Shown here in pieces: positions 7,068 through 16,156 of a stretch of 64,000 bases of DNA. Under the pieces are notes generated by a model. That model saw only the letters and a list, made by a program, of their open reading frames with translations. It was not told where the DNA came from and did not search any database. Every line of letters begins with the position of its first letter. The first letter of the stretch is position 1. Where the stretch lies: positions 1 through 64,000 of the forward strand of contig NZ_JNZP01000005.1 of assembly GCF_000725545.1 (NCBI RefSeq), given 5' to 3'. Origin of the DNA: Streptomyces exfoliatus. GTDB taxonomy: Bacteria > Actinomycetota > Actinomycetes > Streptomycetales > Streptomycetaceae. The translations under genes and the position numbers were made by a program.

Positions 7068-9164
7068 ATGAGCGGTGACGGTCGGGACGATCCGCTGGTC
7101 GACGGCGGCACCGCGGAGACCGGGGGTCCGCCCTCGCGCCAGGTGCCCGGCCAGGGCGGACCGGGAGGCCTCTCCGGTGCACCGGATCCCGCCGAACCGT
7201 TCGACGCGAGCGTGCCGCAGCAGCGCGAGGGCCCGCGGCGGACGCCGCCCGCGCCTGCCGCCGGGATGGCCCCCACGGGATTCGCCGACCAGGAGACCGG
7301 TCAGGACATCGGTCAGGACACCGGTCAGGACACCGGTCGGGACATCGGCCAGGACATCGGTCGGGACGTCGAGGAGGACGACGAGCACGACACCGTCCTC
7401 CCGCCGCCCCTCGAACTGCCGCCCTCCGACGCCGAGCTCGTCCAGCTCATGCGGGACGGCGACGGCTCCGCGTACGAGGAACTGTTCCGCCGCCACTCCG
7501 ACGCCGTCCGCCGGTACGCCAGGACCTGCTGCCGGGACGCCCACACCGCCGACGACCTCACCGCCGAGGTCTTCGCCCGCACCCTCCAGGCGGTCAGGGG
7601 CGGGGCCGGTCCCGAACAGGCCGTCCGCGCCTATCTGATGACCACCGTCCGCCGGGTCGCGGCGAACTGGGCCAGGACCCAGAAGCGGGAACACCTCGTC
7701 GAGGACTTCGCCCTGTTCGCGGCGGACGCCGCCCGCGCCTCCGAGGTCTCCGACCAGAACGCCTCGTTCGGAGCGGGCCTCGACCTCGGCGCCGACGTGC
7801 TGGCCATGCACGAGGCCGAGCAGTCGCTCGCCATGCAGGCCTTCCGCTCGCTGCCCGAGCGCTGGCAGGCCGTGCTGTGGCACACCACCGTCGAGGAGGA
7901 GTCGCCGAGCGAGGTCGCCCCGCTCTTCGGGCTCACCGCCAACGCCACGGCCGTACTCGCCAGCCGCGCCCGCGAGGGCCTCAAGCAGGCCTACCTCCAG
8001 GCCCACGTCAGCCAGTCCCTGACCGCGGGCGGCGACTGCGCCCGCTACGCGGACCGGCTCGGCGCCTACGCGCGCGGCGGCCTGCGGATGCGCGCCGAAC
8101 GCGGACTGCGCAAGCACCTCGACGAGTGCGCCAAGTGCCGGCTCGCCGCCGGCGAACTGGCCCACGTCAACGCCGGGATCCCCGCGCTGCTCCCGGTCGC
8201 CGTCATCGGCTGGTTCGCCGCCGGGTACTCGCTCAAGGCGGCCGGTGTCGTCGCCGGTGGCACCGCGGCAGCCGCGGGCGCGGGCGCCGCGGCCGCCGCC
8301 TCCGGGTCCTCGGGCGGCGCGGCCTCCGGCGGTGCCGCCGCCGAGGGGCTCGGCGCGCCCGCGAAGGCCGGTATCGCGGCGGCCATGGCCGTCGCCGCGG
8401 CGGCCGGGCTCGTCTGGGCCATGTCGGGGGACCCGCAGCCCGTGGCCGCGCCCAGGCCGACGCAACCGGTCGTCACCCCCGTCGTGCCGGCGGAGCCCGC
8501 GCCGCCGCCGAAGCCGACGCCGGAGCCCGTACCGCCGCCACCGCCCGTACGGTCCGAGCCGCCCGCGCCCACGCCGAGCCCCGCGAAGCCCTCGCCGACC
8601 CCGAGTCCCGAGAAGCCCTCGCCGACGCCCACGCCGAAGCCCAGCCCCAAGCCGACACCCACTCCGACGCCGACGCCGAGTCCCGAGAAGCCCTCGCCCA
8701 AGCCGAGTCCGACGCCCGCGCCGCCCTCCGTCTACCAGGTCCGTGAGCTGGACTACGGCATGTTCGGCGACGGCACCAAGCCCGAGGTCGCGCTCGAGAG
8801 CAGCAGTTGGATGTGGCAGCGCGACGGCCTCTCCATCGGCGGCACCCAGTACGCGCACGGGGTGAGCGTCCACGCGCCGTCCTCGCTGTTCATCGACCTC
8901 AACCGGCAGTGCACGAGCTACGACGCGATCGTCGGCGTCGACGACCTGAGCGCGCCGCTCGGCGTCGGCGGCGTCCGGTTCTCCGTCTACGGGGACGAGG
9001 AGCGGCTCTGGCGGTCCGACGTGGTCCGGCCGGGCGACCCGCCGGTCCCCGTGCACGTCGACATCTCCGGCCGGAGCACGATCCGGCTCGTCGTGGAGGA
9101 GCACACGCCGTTCGGGAGGGCCGCGGTCGCCGACTGGGCGCAGTCCCAGATCAGCTGCTCCTGA
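7068..9164 (+). CDS. ECF-like sigma factor fused to anti-sigma zinc finger, membrane segments and NPCBM domain
   Basis: A 698-residue multidomain protein. A disordered N-terminus includes a repeat rich in GQD/GRD (residues about 78-101). Sigma-70 region 2 lies near residues 134-205 (YEELFRRHSDAVRRYA) and region 4 near 257-307 (SLPERWQAVLW, SRAREGLKQAY). A zinc-finger of the anti-sigma type follows at about 345-357 (HLDECAKC fits HxxxCxxC). Hydrophobic segments at about 373-400 and 430-452 and a long Pro-rich spacer lead to an NPCBM/NEW2-like carbohydrate-binding domain (about 560-698, YAHGVSVHAPS). It probably sits in the membrane with the sigma half inside and the sugar-binding half outside. 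Release would need proteolysis or a conformational change. Start ATG 7068 follows GTACGGGGGC. Confidence 0.85.
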   Translation: MSGDGRDDPLVDGGTAETGGPPSRQVPGQGGPGGLSGAPDPAEPFDASVPQQREGPRRTPPAPAAGMAPTGFADQETGQDIGQDTGQDTGRDIGQDIGRDVEEDDEHDTVLPPPLELPPSDAELVQLMRDGDGSAYEELFRRHSDAVRRYARTCCRDAHTADDLTAEVFARTLQAVRGGAGPEQAVRAYLMTTVRRVAANWARTQKREHLVEDFALFAADAARASEVSDQNASFGAGLDLGADVLAMHEAEQSLAMQAFRSLPERWQAVLWHTTVEEESPSEVAPLFGLTANATAVLASRAREGLKQAYLQAHVSQSLTAGGDCARYADRLGAYARGGLRMRAERGLRKHLDECAKCRLAAGELAHVNAGIPALLPVAVIGWFAAGYSLKAAGVVAGGTAAAAGAGAAAAASGSSGGAASGGAAAEGLGAPAKAGIAAAMAVAAAAGLVWAMSGDPQPVAAPRPTQPVVTPVVPAEPAPPPKPTPEPVPPPPPVRSEPPAPTPSPAKPSPTPSPEKPSPTPTPKPSPKPTPTPTPTPSPEKPSPKPSPTPAPPSVYQVRELDYGMFGDGTKPEVALESSSWMWQRDGLSIGGTQYAHGVSVHAPSSLFIDLNRQCTSYDAIVGVDDLSAPLGVGGVRFSVYGDEERLWRSDVVRPGDPPVPVHVDISGRSTIRLVVEEHTPFGRAAVADWAQSQISCS
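7299..7370 (+). repeat. six tandem 12-bp repeats inside the sigma-factor gene
   Basis: Six consecutive 12-bp units of the form GGTCAGGACATC / GGTCGGGACATC encode G-Q/R-D-I/T/V repeats in the disordered N-terminus of the sigma fusion. Length variation by slippage would stay in frame. Confidence 0.9.
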
Positions 9165-12100
9165 CGGTCCCGTCGCTCGCTTCATCCGTGTCCGTCGGCC
9201 TCTGCGGGCCCGTCTCCGTGGTGCCGGTCTTCGCGAGGGTGAGGACGTCCTCGATGTCGAGGCCGGCCCCGGCGGCGCGGGCGGCGGCGAGGCCGGACGG
9301 GCCGAGTGCGGCGAGCGCCCTGGCCGTCACGGTGTCGCGGTCCCGCGTCCCGGGGACCGAGCGGGGGCGCGTGGTGTCGTGCCAGTCCTCGACGGCGGCC
9401 ATGATCTTCACCGCCAGGGAGTGTTGACCCGCCTCCGACAGGGTGACGGCGAGGCCCTCCGCGAGACCCGAGGTGACGAAGTCCGCGCACTGGGCGTCGA
9501 GCGCGGCGCGCAGGGCCGAAGCGGCCGTGGCGACGGCGGCAGCGCCCCTCCCCTCGGCCGCCTCGACCCGGGCCGCCAGTCCGGTCACGACCGCTTCGAA
9601 GTGCGGTGGCGGGGCGCCGAGCGCGACCGTCCGGCCCGCCTCCTCCACCTGGGCGCGGGCACCCGCGACGTCACCGCGGTAGAGGGCGAGCGAGGCGCGT
9701 AGGAAGCAGACGAACGTCTGGGTGTCCCGCACGTGATAGCGCTCGGCCTCCCGCGCGGCCTCGTCGACGCCCCGCTCGGCGGCTTCCATGTCGCCCGCGC
9801 GAAAGGCGAGTTCGGCCATACGGGCGAGGAGGAAGGGGCTCTCGGCGTGCGCGCCGACCTCACGCGCCAGGCCGAGCGCCTCCTCGTACGCGTCGGCGGC
9901 CTCCTCGTGGCGGCCCCGCATCATGTGGGCCTCACCCGCCGCGCTGGCGATCTGCGCCCCCATCCAGCGGTCGCCCACCCGCCGGGACAGCGACCGGAGT
10001 TCGGACAGGTCCTCGTCGATGCCGGGCAGGCCGCCGGGCATGTCGACGACCATGTGCGTACGGAACATGAGGCTGACGCCGATCTCCCAGTCGCCCCCGT
10101 ACCGGCGGCAGTTGTCGACGGCGACGTCGAGCAGGTTCCGTATCACGGCCGGTTCCTCGGTGAGGTACGCGGTGAACGGCCAGAGGAGGCCGGGGAAGCG
10201 GGCCCCCTGGGGGCCGGGCGGCTCGCCGAACGCGGCGCGCACGCGCCGGACGATCGCGAGCTTCCCGGGTTCCTGGAAGTCCCCCATCGTGCTGCTGTCG
10301 ACCGCGAGGAAGAACTGCAGCATGCGCAGGTGCATGCGCGGCCAGTGGCGGGGATCGGACGGGTCGGCCGGGTCCTCGCCGAGCGCGACCGCGCGCTCCA
10401 CCCACGCCTGGCCCTCGGGCCGGTAGTTGCGCAGCCACCAGAACCAGCCCATGGCGAAGACGAGCCGGTGGGCGGCGGCCTCGTCGGGGGCCGTGACGAG
10501 GGTCCGGTGCAGGGCGGCGCGGATGTTGTCGAGGTCGCGCTCGATCCGCCCGATCCACGGCAGCTGCTCGCCCGAGCGGAGTCTGGGCTCGGCCGCCTCC
10601 GCGAGCGCCGTGAAGTGGGCCGTGTGGGTGGCCTCGGCGGCGGCCAGGAGTTCCGGGGTCTCGGCGGCGCGCTCGGCCGCGTACTCGTGGATGGTCTCCA
10701 GGAGGCGGTAGCGCATCTCGCCGCCCTCGGTGGGGGTGGCGACGACGAGCGACTTGTCGACCAGGGCGCCGAGCGAGTCGGCGGCGCGCGGCGACAACGC
10801 CTCGGCCGCGGCGAGGTCCCAGCCGCCGGCGAAGACGGAGACCTGGCGGAGCAGGGTGCGCTCGTCGGCGTCGAGCAGGTCCCAGGACCAGTCGACGACA
10901 GCGCGCAGGGTCTGCTGACGGGGCAGGACCGTGCGGGAGCCCGAGGTGAGGAGCCGGAACCGGTCGTCGAGGCGGTCGGCGATCTGGCGCGGGGTGAGCA
11001 GCCGCAGCCGGGCCGCGGCCAGCTCGATGGCGAGCGGCAGGCCGTCGAGGCGGCGGCAGATCTCGTCGACGGCCTCGCCGCCGTCCCGGGCGAGGTCGAA
11101 GGAAGGGCGCACGGCGCGGGCGCGCTCGGCGAAGAGCCGGTGCGCGGGGTCCGGTGGCAGCGGCTCCACGGGGCGGACGGATTCGCCGGGGACGCCGAGG
11201 GGTTCGCGGCTGGTGGCGAGGACGCGGAGCTGCGGGCAGTGGGTGAGGAGGGTCTCGGCGAGGGCGGCGGCCGCGTCGATGACGTGCTCGCAGTTGTCGA
11301 GGACCAGGAGGAGGGGTCGGCTGGCCAGGTGCTCGACGAGATGGGCGGTGGGGTCGTCGTGGAGGGGTACGCCGTCGCGGGTGATCAGGTTGATCTCGCG
11401 GAGCCGGAGGGCGGAGAGGACGGCGCCGGGGAGCGCCTCGGGGTCGTCGAGCGGGGCCAGTTCGGCGATCCAGGCGGCCGGTCCCACCGCGCGCAGCGCG
11501 GCCTCCTCGGCGAGCCGGGTCTTGCCGGAGCCGCCGGGCCCGGTGAGCGTGACGAGCCGCGAGCGGGCGAGGTCGGCGCGGAGCGCGACGAGCTCGGGTT
11601 CCCGGCCCACGAAGGAGGTGAGGCGGGGGCGGATGTTGCCGGGGTCGGGGGTGGGGTCGGGGTCGGGGGTGGGGCTGGGGGTCTGTGGTCCGGGCGGTGG
11701 TGTGGTGGTCGGCCGGATCGGTTCGGTCGGCCCGGCTGGCCCGGTCTGACCGGTCGGACCGCTCGGCCTGGTCGGCCTGGTCGATGCGGGCGGTGCGGTC
11801 GGTCCGGGCGGTGCGGTCGGTGCGGTCGGTCCGGGTCCGATCGGACCGGAGGCCGATTTCGGCGGCGGTGGGCCCGTGAGGAGTTCCCGGTGCAGGGATA
11901 CGAGTTCCGGGCCGGGGTCGGCGCCTAGGGCGTCCGCGAGGGTGCGGCGGGCCGACTCGTACGCGGCGAGGGCGTCGGCGTGGCGGCCCTCGGCCCGCAG
12001 GGCGCGGATGAGGTGGGTGCGGAAGGTTTCGTCGTACGGGTACGTGGTGGTCAGCTCGGTCAGTTCCGGTACGAGTCCGTCGGTGGCGCCCCGGCGCAGA

Positions 12101-12585
12101 TCGGCCTCGACGCGCTGTCGCAGGGCGGCGAGCCGCTGGGCCTCCGGCCGGACGCCCGCCGGATCGGGCAGGTCGGCGAGGGCGGGGCCCCTGAAGAGCC
12201 CGAGGGCCTTCCGGAGGAGGGCGGCGGCGGCGTCGGGGTCGCCTGCGTCGAGGCGGTCGCCGGCGTCCCTGACGTGGCGCTCGAAGACGTACAGGTCGAT
12301 GTCGTCGGGGGTGGCGACGAGGCGGTAGCCGGGGCCGGGAGTGGAGAGGACGGTCTCCCTGCCGAGGGTCCGGCGGAGGCGGCCGACGAGGGCCTGGAGG
12401 GCGGCGGGCGCGTCCTGCGGCGGGGCGTCCCCGTACACGTCCTCGGCGAGCTCGGTGGCGGAGGCCGCCCGTCCGCCGCGCAGCGCGAGCGCGGCGAGGA
12501 GCGCGCGGAGCCGGGCGCCGCCGAGGGGAAGGGGGGTGCCGTCGGAGCCGATGGCCTCGGTGGTGCCGAGGATGAGATACCGCAC
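9151..12585 (-). CDS. AfsR-type regulator: BTAD DNA-binding plus NB-ARC ATPase plus TPR
   Basis: A 1144-residue transcriptional regulator. An OmpR-like winged helix (about residues 10-95, ELAEDVYG...) is followed by the bacterial transcriptional activation domain (to about 245). A linker of some 80 residues is extremely rich in Pro, Gly and Thr. The NB-ARC/AAA module has a Walker A TGPGGSGKTRL near 343 and Walker B LLLVLDNCEHV near 430. The C-terminal third is alpha-solenoid TPR. This is the SARP/AfsR large-activator layout. The GTG at 12585 is preferred because family similarity begins at VRYLILGTTEA; upstream in-frame codons look non-coding. Its 3' end overlaps the convergent sigma gene by 14 bp. 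No biosynthetic cluster adjoins it, so its target is unknown. Confidence 0.85.
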   Translation of the reverse strand: MRYLILGTTEAIGSDGTPLPLGGARLRALLAALALRGGRAASATELAEDVYGDAPPQDAPAALQALVGRLRRTLGRETVLSTPGPGYRLVATPDDIDLYVFERHVRDAGDRLDAGDPDAAAALLRKALGLFRGPALADLPDPAGVRPEAQRLAALRQRVEADLRRGATDGLVPELTELTTTYPYDETFRTHLIRALRAEGRHADALAAYESARRTLADALGADPGPELVSLHRELLTGPPPPKSASGPIGPGPTAPTAPPGPTAPPASTRPTRPSGPTGQTGPAGPTEPIRPTTTPPPGPQTPSPTPDPDPTPDPGNIRPRLTSFVGREPELVALRADLARSRLVTLTGPGGSGKTRLAEEAALRAVGPAAWIAELAPLDDPEALPGAVLSALRLREINLITRDGVPLHDDPTAHLVEHLASRPLLLVLDNCEHVIDAAAALAETLLTHCPQLRVLATSREPLGVPGESVRPVEPLPPDPAHRLFAERARAVRPSFDLARDGGEAVDEICRRLDGLPLAIELAAARLRLLTPRQIADRLDDRFRLLTSGSRTVLPRQQTLRAVVDWSWDLLDADERTLLRQVSVFAGGWDLAAAEALSPRAADSLGALVDKSLVVATPTEGGEMRYRLLETIHEYAAERAAETPELLAAAEATHTAHFTALAEAAEPRLRSGEQLPWIGRIERDLDNIRAALHRTLVTAPDEAAAHRLVFAMGWFWWLRNYRPEGQAWVERAVALGEDPADPSDPRHWPRMHLRMLQFFLAVDSSTMGDFQEPGKLAIVRRVRAAFGEPPGPQGARFPGLLWPFTAYLTEEPAVIRNLLDVAVDNCRRYGGDWEIGVSLMFRTHMVVDMPGGLPGIDEDLSELRSLSRRVGDRWMGAQIASAAGEAHMMRGRHEEAADAYEEALGLAREVGAHAESPFLLARMAELAFRAGDMEAAERGVDEAAREAERYHVRDTQTFVCFLRASLALYRGDVAGARAQVEEAGRTVALGAPPPHFEAVVTGLAARVEAAEGRGAAAVATAASALRAALDAQCADFVTSGLAEGLAVTLSEAGQHSLAVKIMAAVEDWHDTTRPRSVPGTRDRDTVTARALAALGPSGLAAARAAGAGLDIEDVLTLAKTGTTETGPQRPTDTDEASDGTVRSS

Positions 12586-12643
12586 CGGCTCATTGTGGCG
12601 GGTGGCCCGTGCGGGCGCCTCGGGGTTTACCCGGGCACGACCC

Positions 12644-13246
12644 TCAGAACTCGGACGTGTCGAGTGTGAAGCCAAGGGGGGACGGCAGCGGGACCTGCGT
12701 CCCCAGCTTGTGGATGGACTTGTGGCCGTAGTCGTCGCCGGAGGGCTCGGAGCACACGACGGCCTCGTTCGCGTCGCGGTCGATCAGCAGGTAGAGGGGG
12801 ATGCCCGCGCGCGCGTAGGCCCGGATCTTCTGGACGCGGTCGCGGCTCGCGGTGGAGGAAGAGGTCACCTCGGCGACGAGAAGGACGGGATCGGCTTCGT
12901 GCCACTCCTGCTGGTCGTCGAAGCTGCCCTTGGGAGCGATGACGAGGTCGGGGATGACCCTGACCGGGTCGGCGATTCCCGGCAGGCCGAGGCCAATGCC
13001 CGTGAAGTTGCGCAGTTCCCTGTCGACGCGACGGGCGATGACCTGTTCCACCACCTCGGTCACGATTTCCTCGTGGTCGCCGTTGGCCGGAGGCCCCACG
13101 TAGATCTCCCCTTCGATCAGCTCCACGCGCCAGCCCTTGGGGGCCAGCGCACTGAACAGCTCGAAGGTCTCCTGGACGCTCGCACCCTCACGGTCGGGCA
13201 CACCCTCGGAGAACGCGCTTTCCGGAACCGGCAGCGGCATCGCCAT
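12644..13246 (-). CDS. Uma2 family protein (DUF820, PD-(D/E)XK nuclease fold)
   Basis: A 200-residue protein with the Uma2 pattern: VELIEGEIYVGPP near residue 40, VIPDLVIAP near 98, then LLVAEVTSSSTASRDRVQKIRAYARAGIPLYLLID split over about residues 121-157, giving the D...E...K nuclease-like triad. The family is greatly expanded in Streptomyces and cyanobacteria, and its biological role is not established. The start at 13246 follows GGAGGAGGTCCAGC. It lies between the AfsR-type regulator and the asparagine-synthase homologue on the same strand. Confidence 0.85.
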   Translation of the reverse strand: MAMPLPVPESAFSEGVPDREGASVQETFELFSALAPKGWRVELIEGEIYVGPPANGDHEEIVTEVVEQVIARRVDRELRNFTGIGLGLPGIADPVRVIPDLVIAPKGSFDDQQEWHEADPVLLVAEVTSSSTASRDRVQKIRAYARAGIPLYLLIDRDANEAVVCSEPSGDDYGHKSIHKLGTQVPLPSPLGFTLDTSEF

Positions 13247-13364
13247 GCTGGACCTCCTCCGCTCGGTGCGACGCTTTCAGCTTAGGCCGGGCCTCGCCGC
13301 GGGGTCCGGGATCCGTTCACTCGAACGAGCGTGCTGGGACGTTCCTCCCTGGTGGGACCGCCCC

Positions 13365-15587
13365 TCACGCAGGCAGTGACCTCGACGCCGGGATCAACGG
13401 GCCCTGGACCGCGCGGTGGGCGCGGGGTTCCGTGGTGCTGGTCCAGCAGGAGCCTCGTCGGGCCAGGAGGCGGCGGAGCCAGAGTTCGGTGGAGACGAGG
13501 TCGGCGAGGCCGTCCAGGGGGACCGGCTGGCCGTCGGCCGCCGCGCGGAGCGCCTCGCGGACCACCCGCGCCTCGATCAGGCCCGCGTCGGCGAGGAGCG
13601 GGGCGTCGAAGAGGGCGATGAGCCCGGGCAGCGCGGCCCGCAGGCCCGCGCGCGCGGCGGCGGCCGGGACCGCCGGATGGGGGGCGCCCCAGCCCGACGG
13701 GAGGTCGTGGACACCGGCGCCGGAGAGGACCGTACGCAGTACGCCCGCGCGTGCGTCCGGCTGGACCCGCAGCGATTCGGGGAGGGCGCGGCAGGCCCGT
13801 ACGACCTGGTTGTCGAGGAAGGGGGCGTGCAGGCGCTGGCCGCGGATCTCGGCGGCCTGCTCCAGGACCCGGTGGTCGGCCGCCGCGCGCGCGAGCGCGG
13901 CACGCGCGCGTGCTTCGCCCGGGCGCTGGACGGAGGTCGGCAGCGTCGCCGCCCGGTGGAGGCGAACCGATACTTCAGCCAGCGCCTCCCCCGTCAGCCA
14001 CCGCGCCGCGGGACCCGGCCGCGACCAGGTCAGCGCGGACAGGGACGCCTCCAGCGGACCGAAGCCGTCCGGCGCCGTGCGGTTCGCCTCGAGGACCCGC
14101 TGGGCCGCCGCTTCAAGGCCCGCCCGGTACGGGGTGCGCGCCAGCTTCCGCGCCGCCCGGTACACGGTCAGCGGCACCAGGAACGAACCGGCCGACGGCC
14201 CCGCCGCCTTCGCGAGCGCCGTCACGGGACGCACCAGGGAGCGGCGCCTGCGGTCCATCAGGAGGTCCGCGAGGCGCGCGGGGTGCGCGTCCAGGACCTG
14301 CTTGGCGCCCATGCCGGTGAAGTGGTCGGCGCTGCCGCCCGCGAGCCGCCTCCGGTGCCGTTCGGCCGTGACGAGCGCGGGACCCGGCTCGTCGGTGAGC
14401 GGACCGTCCAGAGCGGCGTACGGCAGCGCCTCCTCGCCCGCCGCGACGACCACGTGGTGCAGGCGCGGGTCGGCGGCGATCTCCCCGGCGCGCTTCAGCT
14501 CCTCCTCGCGGCCCGAACCTGCCCGCGTCGCCAGGTCGTTGAAGGTGACGGCGAGCAGCCGCTCCCCCGCGCCGGCGCCGTGTCCTGTGACCGTGCCCGG
14601 CACGCCGGGAAGTCCGGCCGCGAGCAGCGCGAGCGTGCCGGAGGCGCTGCCGCCGGACAGGTCGGCGCCGATGCCCGCCGCCGGGCCCGCGCCGCGGGCC
14701 GCCCGCCGGTCCGCGGGCCCCATGCCGGGGACGGGGCCCGGGTCGGGAAGCGGGGCCTCCGGCGCGTGCCGGGGGGCGGTGAGCCGGGCGCGTACGGCCT
14801 CGATCAGGGCGTCCCTGACCGCTTCGACGGACTGCCGGGCGTCGGACTCGGCCGCCGCGACCGCGAGCGAGGCCACCTGCTCGTACCCGGCGATCTCGCG
14901 CGAGCCCTCCCGCAGGATCAGCGCGTGGCCGGGCGGCACGCGCCGGACGCCCTCGTACGGGGTGGAGTCGCGCAGCGCCTCCGGGGTCTCGGGGCAGGCG
15001 AGCAGCGCCCCGAGATGGCCGATGTCGAGCTGGGCCTCGACGAGGTCGGCGAGCGGCAGGGCGGCGGTGGCGTAGGCGGTGCCGCCCTGCCACGGGGTGT
15101 GGAACACCGGCCGGGCGCCGGCCAGATCACCGGTGACCGTGACGCGGCGGCCGGCCTTGACGACCGCCGTGTAGCTGCCGGGCCAGGCCGTGAGATGCCG
15201 CAACGCGCCCCCGCGCGCGGTGAGCAGGCCGATCCGCAGCTCCTCGTCGGTGGCCGCGCAACAGCCGAGCACGGCGAGGCGGGTGTGGTCGTCGACGGCC
15301 ACCACGCGGACCTCGTCCGGGCGCCAGTCGCCGACCGCCCACAGGGGGTCGGGGTCGCCCCAGAGGAGTTGTGCGCCCACCGGTTGCACCGTGCGCCCCT
15401 CGGTGGCGGCCGCCGCGGACCGCGAGGAGGGGGAGTCGTCGTAACCGCTGCCGTGACCGCTGCCGTACGAGCCGCCGTGCCCGCCGCCGTACGAGCCGGT
15501 CATCGAGCCGCTCACCGAGCCCGCTCGCGCCCCTGACGTCGTGGCGTAGCTCGCGGCGACACTGCTCCAGCCCACCAGCCATCGCAT
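13365..15587 (-). CDS. asparagine synthase / lasso-type macrolactam cyclase homologue
   Basis: A 740-residue member of the asparagine synthase superfamily. It lacks the catalytic Cys2 of class II glutaminases (it begins MRWLVGWSS), so it should not use glutamine. The C-terminal synthetase domain carries LSGGSASG near residue 310 in place of the usual SGGxDS pyrophosphate loop. Later motifs ([30 protein letters not shown]) are recognisable. The nearest named group I recall is the albusnodin/ikarugamycin family macrolactam cyclases. A Gly/Ser/Tyr/His-rich stretch lies near residues 32-52. ATG 15587 follows TGGAGGCGCCG. No lasso precursor, leader peptidase or RiPP recognition protein is nearby, so its substrate is open. 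It is divergent from the sporulation gene. Confidence 0.72.
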   Translation of the reverse strand: MRWLVGWSSVAASYATTSGARAGSVSGSMTGSYGGGHGGSYGSGHGSGYDDSPSSRSAAAATEGRTVQPVGAQLLWGDPDPLWAVGDWRPDEVRVVAVDDHTRLAVLGCCAATDEELRIGLLTARGGALRHLTAWPGSYTAVVKAGRRVTVTGDLAGARPVFHTPWQGGTAYATAALPLADLVEAQLDIGHLGALLACPETPEALRDSTPYEGVRRVPPGHALILREGSREIAGYEQVASLAVAAAESDARQSVEAVRDALIEAVRARLTAPRHAPEAPLPDPGPVPGMGPADRRAARGAGPAAGIGADLSGGSASGTLALLAAGLPGVPGTVTGHGAGAGERLLAVTFNDLATRAGSGREEELKRAGEIAADPRLHHVVVAAGEEALPYAALDGPLTDEPGPALVTAERHRRRLAGGSADHFTGMGAKQVLDAHPARLADLLMDRRRRSLVRPVTALAKAAGPSAGSFLVPLTVYRAARKLARTPYRAGLEAAAQRVLEANRTAPDGFGPLEASLSALTWSRPGPAARWLTGEALAEVSVRLHRAATLPTSVQRPGEARARAALARAAADHRVLEQAAEIRGQRLHAPFLDNQVVRACRALPESLRVQPDARAGVLRTVLSGAGVHDLPSGWGAPHPAVPAAAARAGLRAALPGLIALFDAPLLADAGLIEARVVREALRAAADGQPVPLDGLADLVSTELWLRRLLARRGSCWTSTTEPRAHRAVQGPLIPASRSLPA

Positions 15588-16156
15588 CGGCGCCTCCACG
15601 TCCGTTTCGGTGGGAGACATGCTGCCACGACAACGGCGCACGGGGCGGGGTCCGGGTGCACGCGCCTGAAAGCCGAATGCGCCCCTGGCATGGGCCAGTT
15701 GGGCACCGGCGTCATTCGGCCAAATATCGCCCCTCCGTGAGGGGCCCGAAGGCGTCCGGCGCCGGCCTCACGCCCACGGCCTCTCACCGGACATCGGCAG
15801 TCCGGGAGGCGCTCCCGCCTCCCGGAGCCGTCCGCCGCCCGCGGGGAATTGGAGCGGCGGTGTCCCCCAGCCCACTGGTCCGGACTCTGTCCCGGCCGAG
15901 CGGGCCGACCCACGCACCATCCATGGAAGCGCTCCCCGGACGACCCCGACGAGAGCGCACGGCCGGGCGCACGACCACACGGCCGGAGCACGGATCCGGC
16001 CGGGAGCTCCGCCGGCCCGACGTTCACACAACAATCTCGCCATACGGAACTCCGCCCCTTAACGGTAGGGATGCGGCGAACTACGCTGTGTTTACGAATG
16101 CCGCACGCCTATGCCCGGCGTCGTGGCGGCCGTCTGTGTTGTCGAGGGGTGGCGTC
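15588..16156. promoter_or_regulatory. long divergent intergenic region
   Basis: 569 bp without a convincing gene on either strand. It holds a perfect 11-bp hairpin, TCCGGGAGGCG (15801-15811)-CTCC-CGCCTCCCGGA (15816-15826), and a possible rightward promoter TTAACG (16059-16064)-17-TACGCT (16082-16087) about 60 bp before the sporulation gene. I searched it for a small lasso-type precursor and found none. Confidence 0.45.

Noticed and set aside
9733..11928. 731-codon open frame on the plus strand
   Set aside because: It lies antisense inside the AfsR-type regulator, has low-complexity Gly/Arg/Glu composition and no motifs; it is a shadow of high-GC coding.
13365..16156. Lasso peptide biosynthetic cluster around the cyclase homologue
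   Set aside because: No precursor peptide, recognition element, leader peptidase or exporter was found on either strand near the gene.
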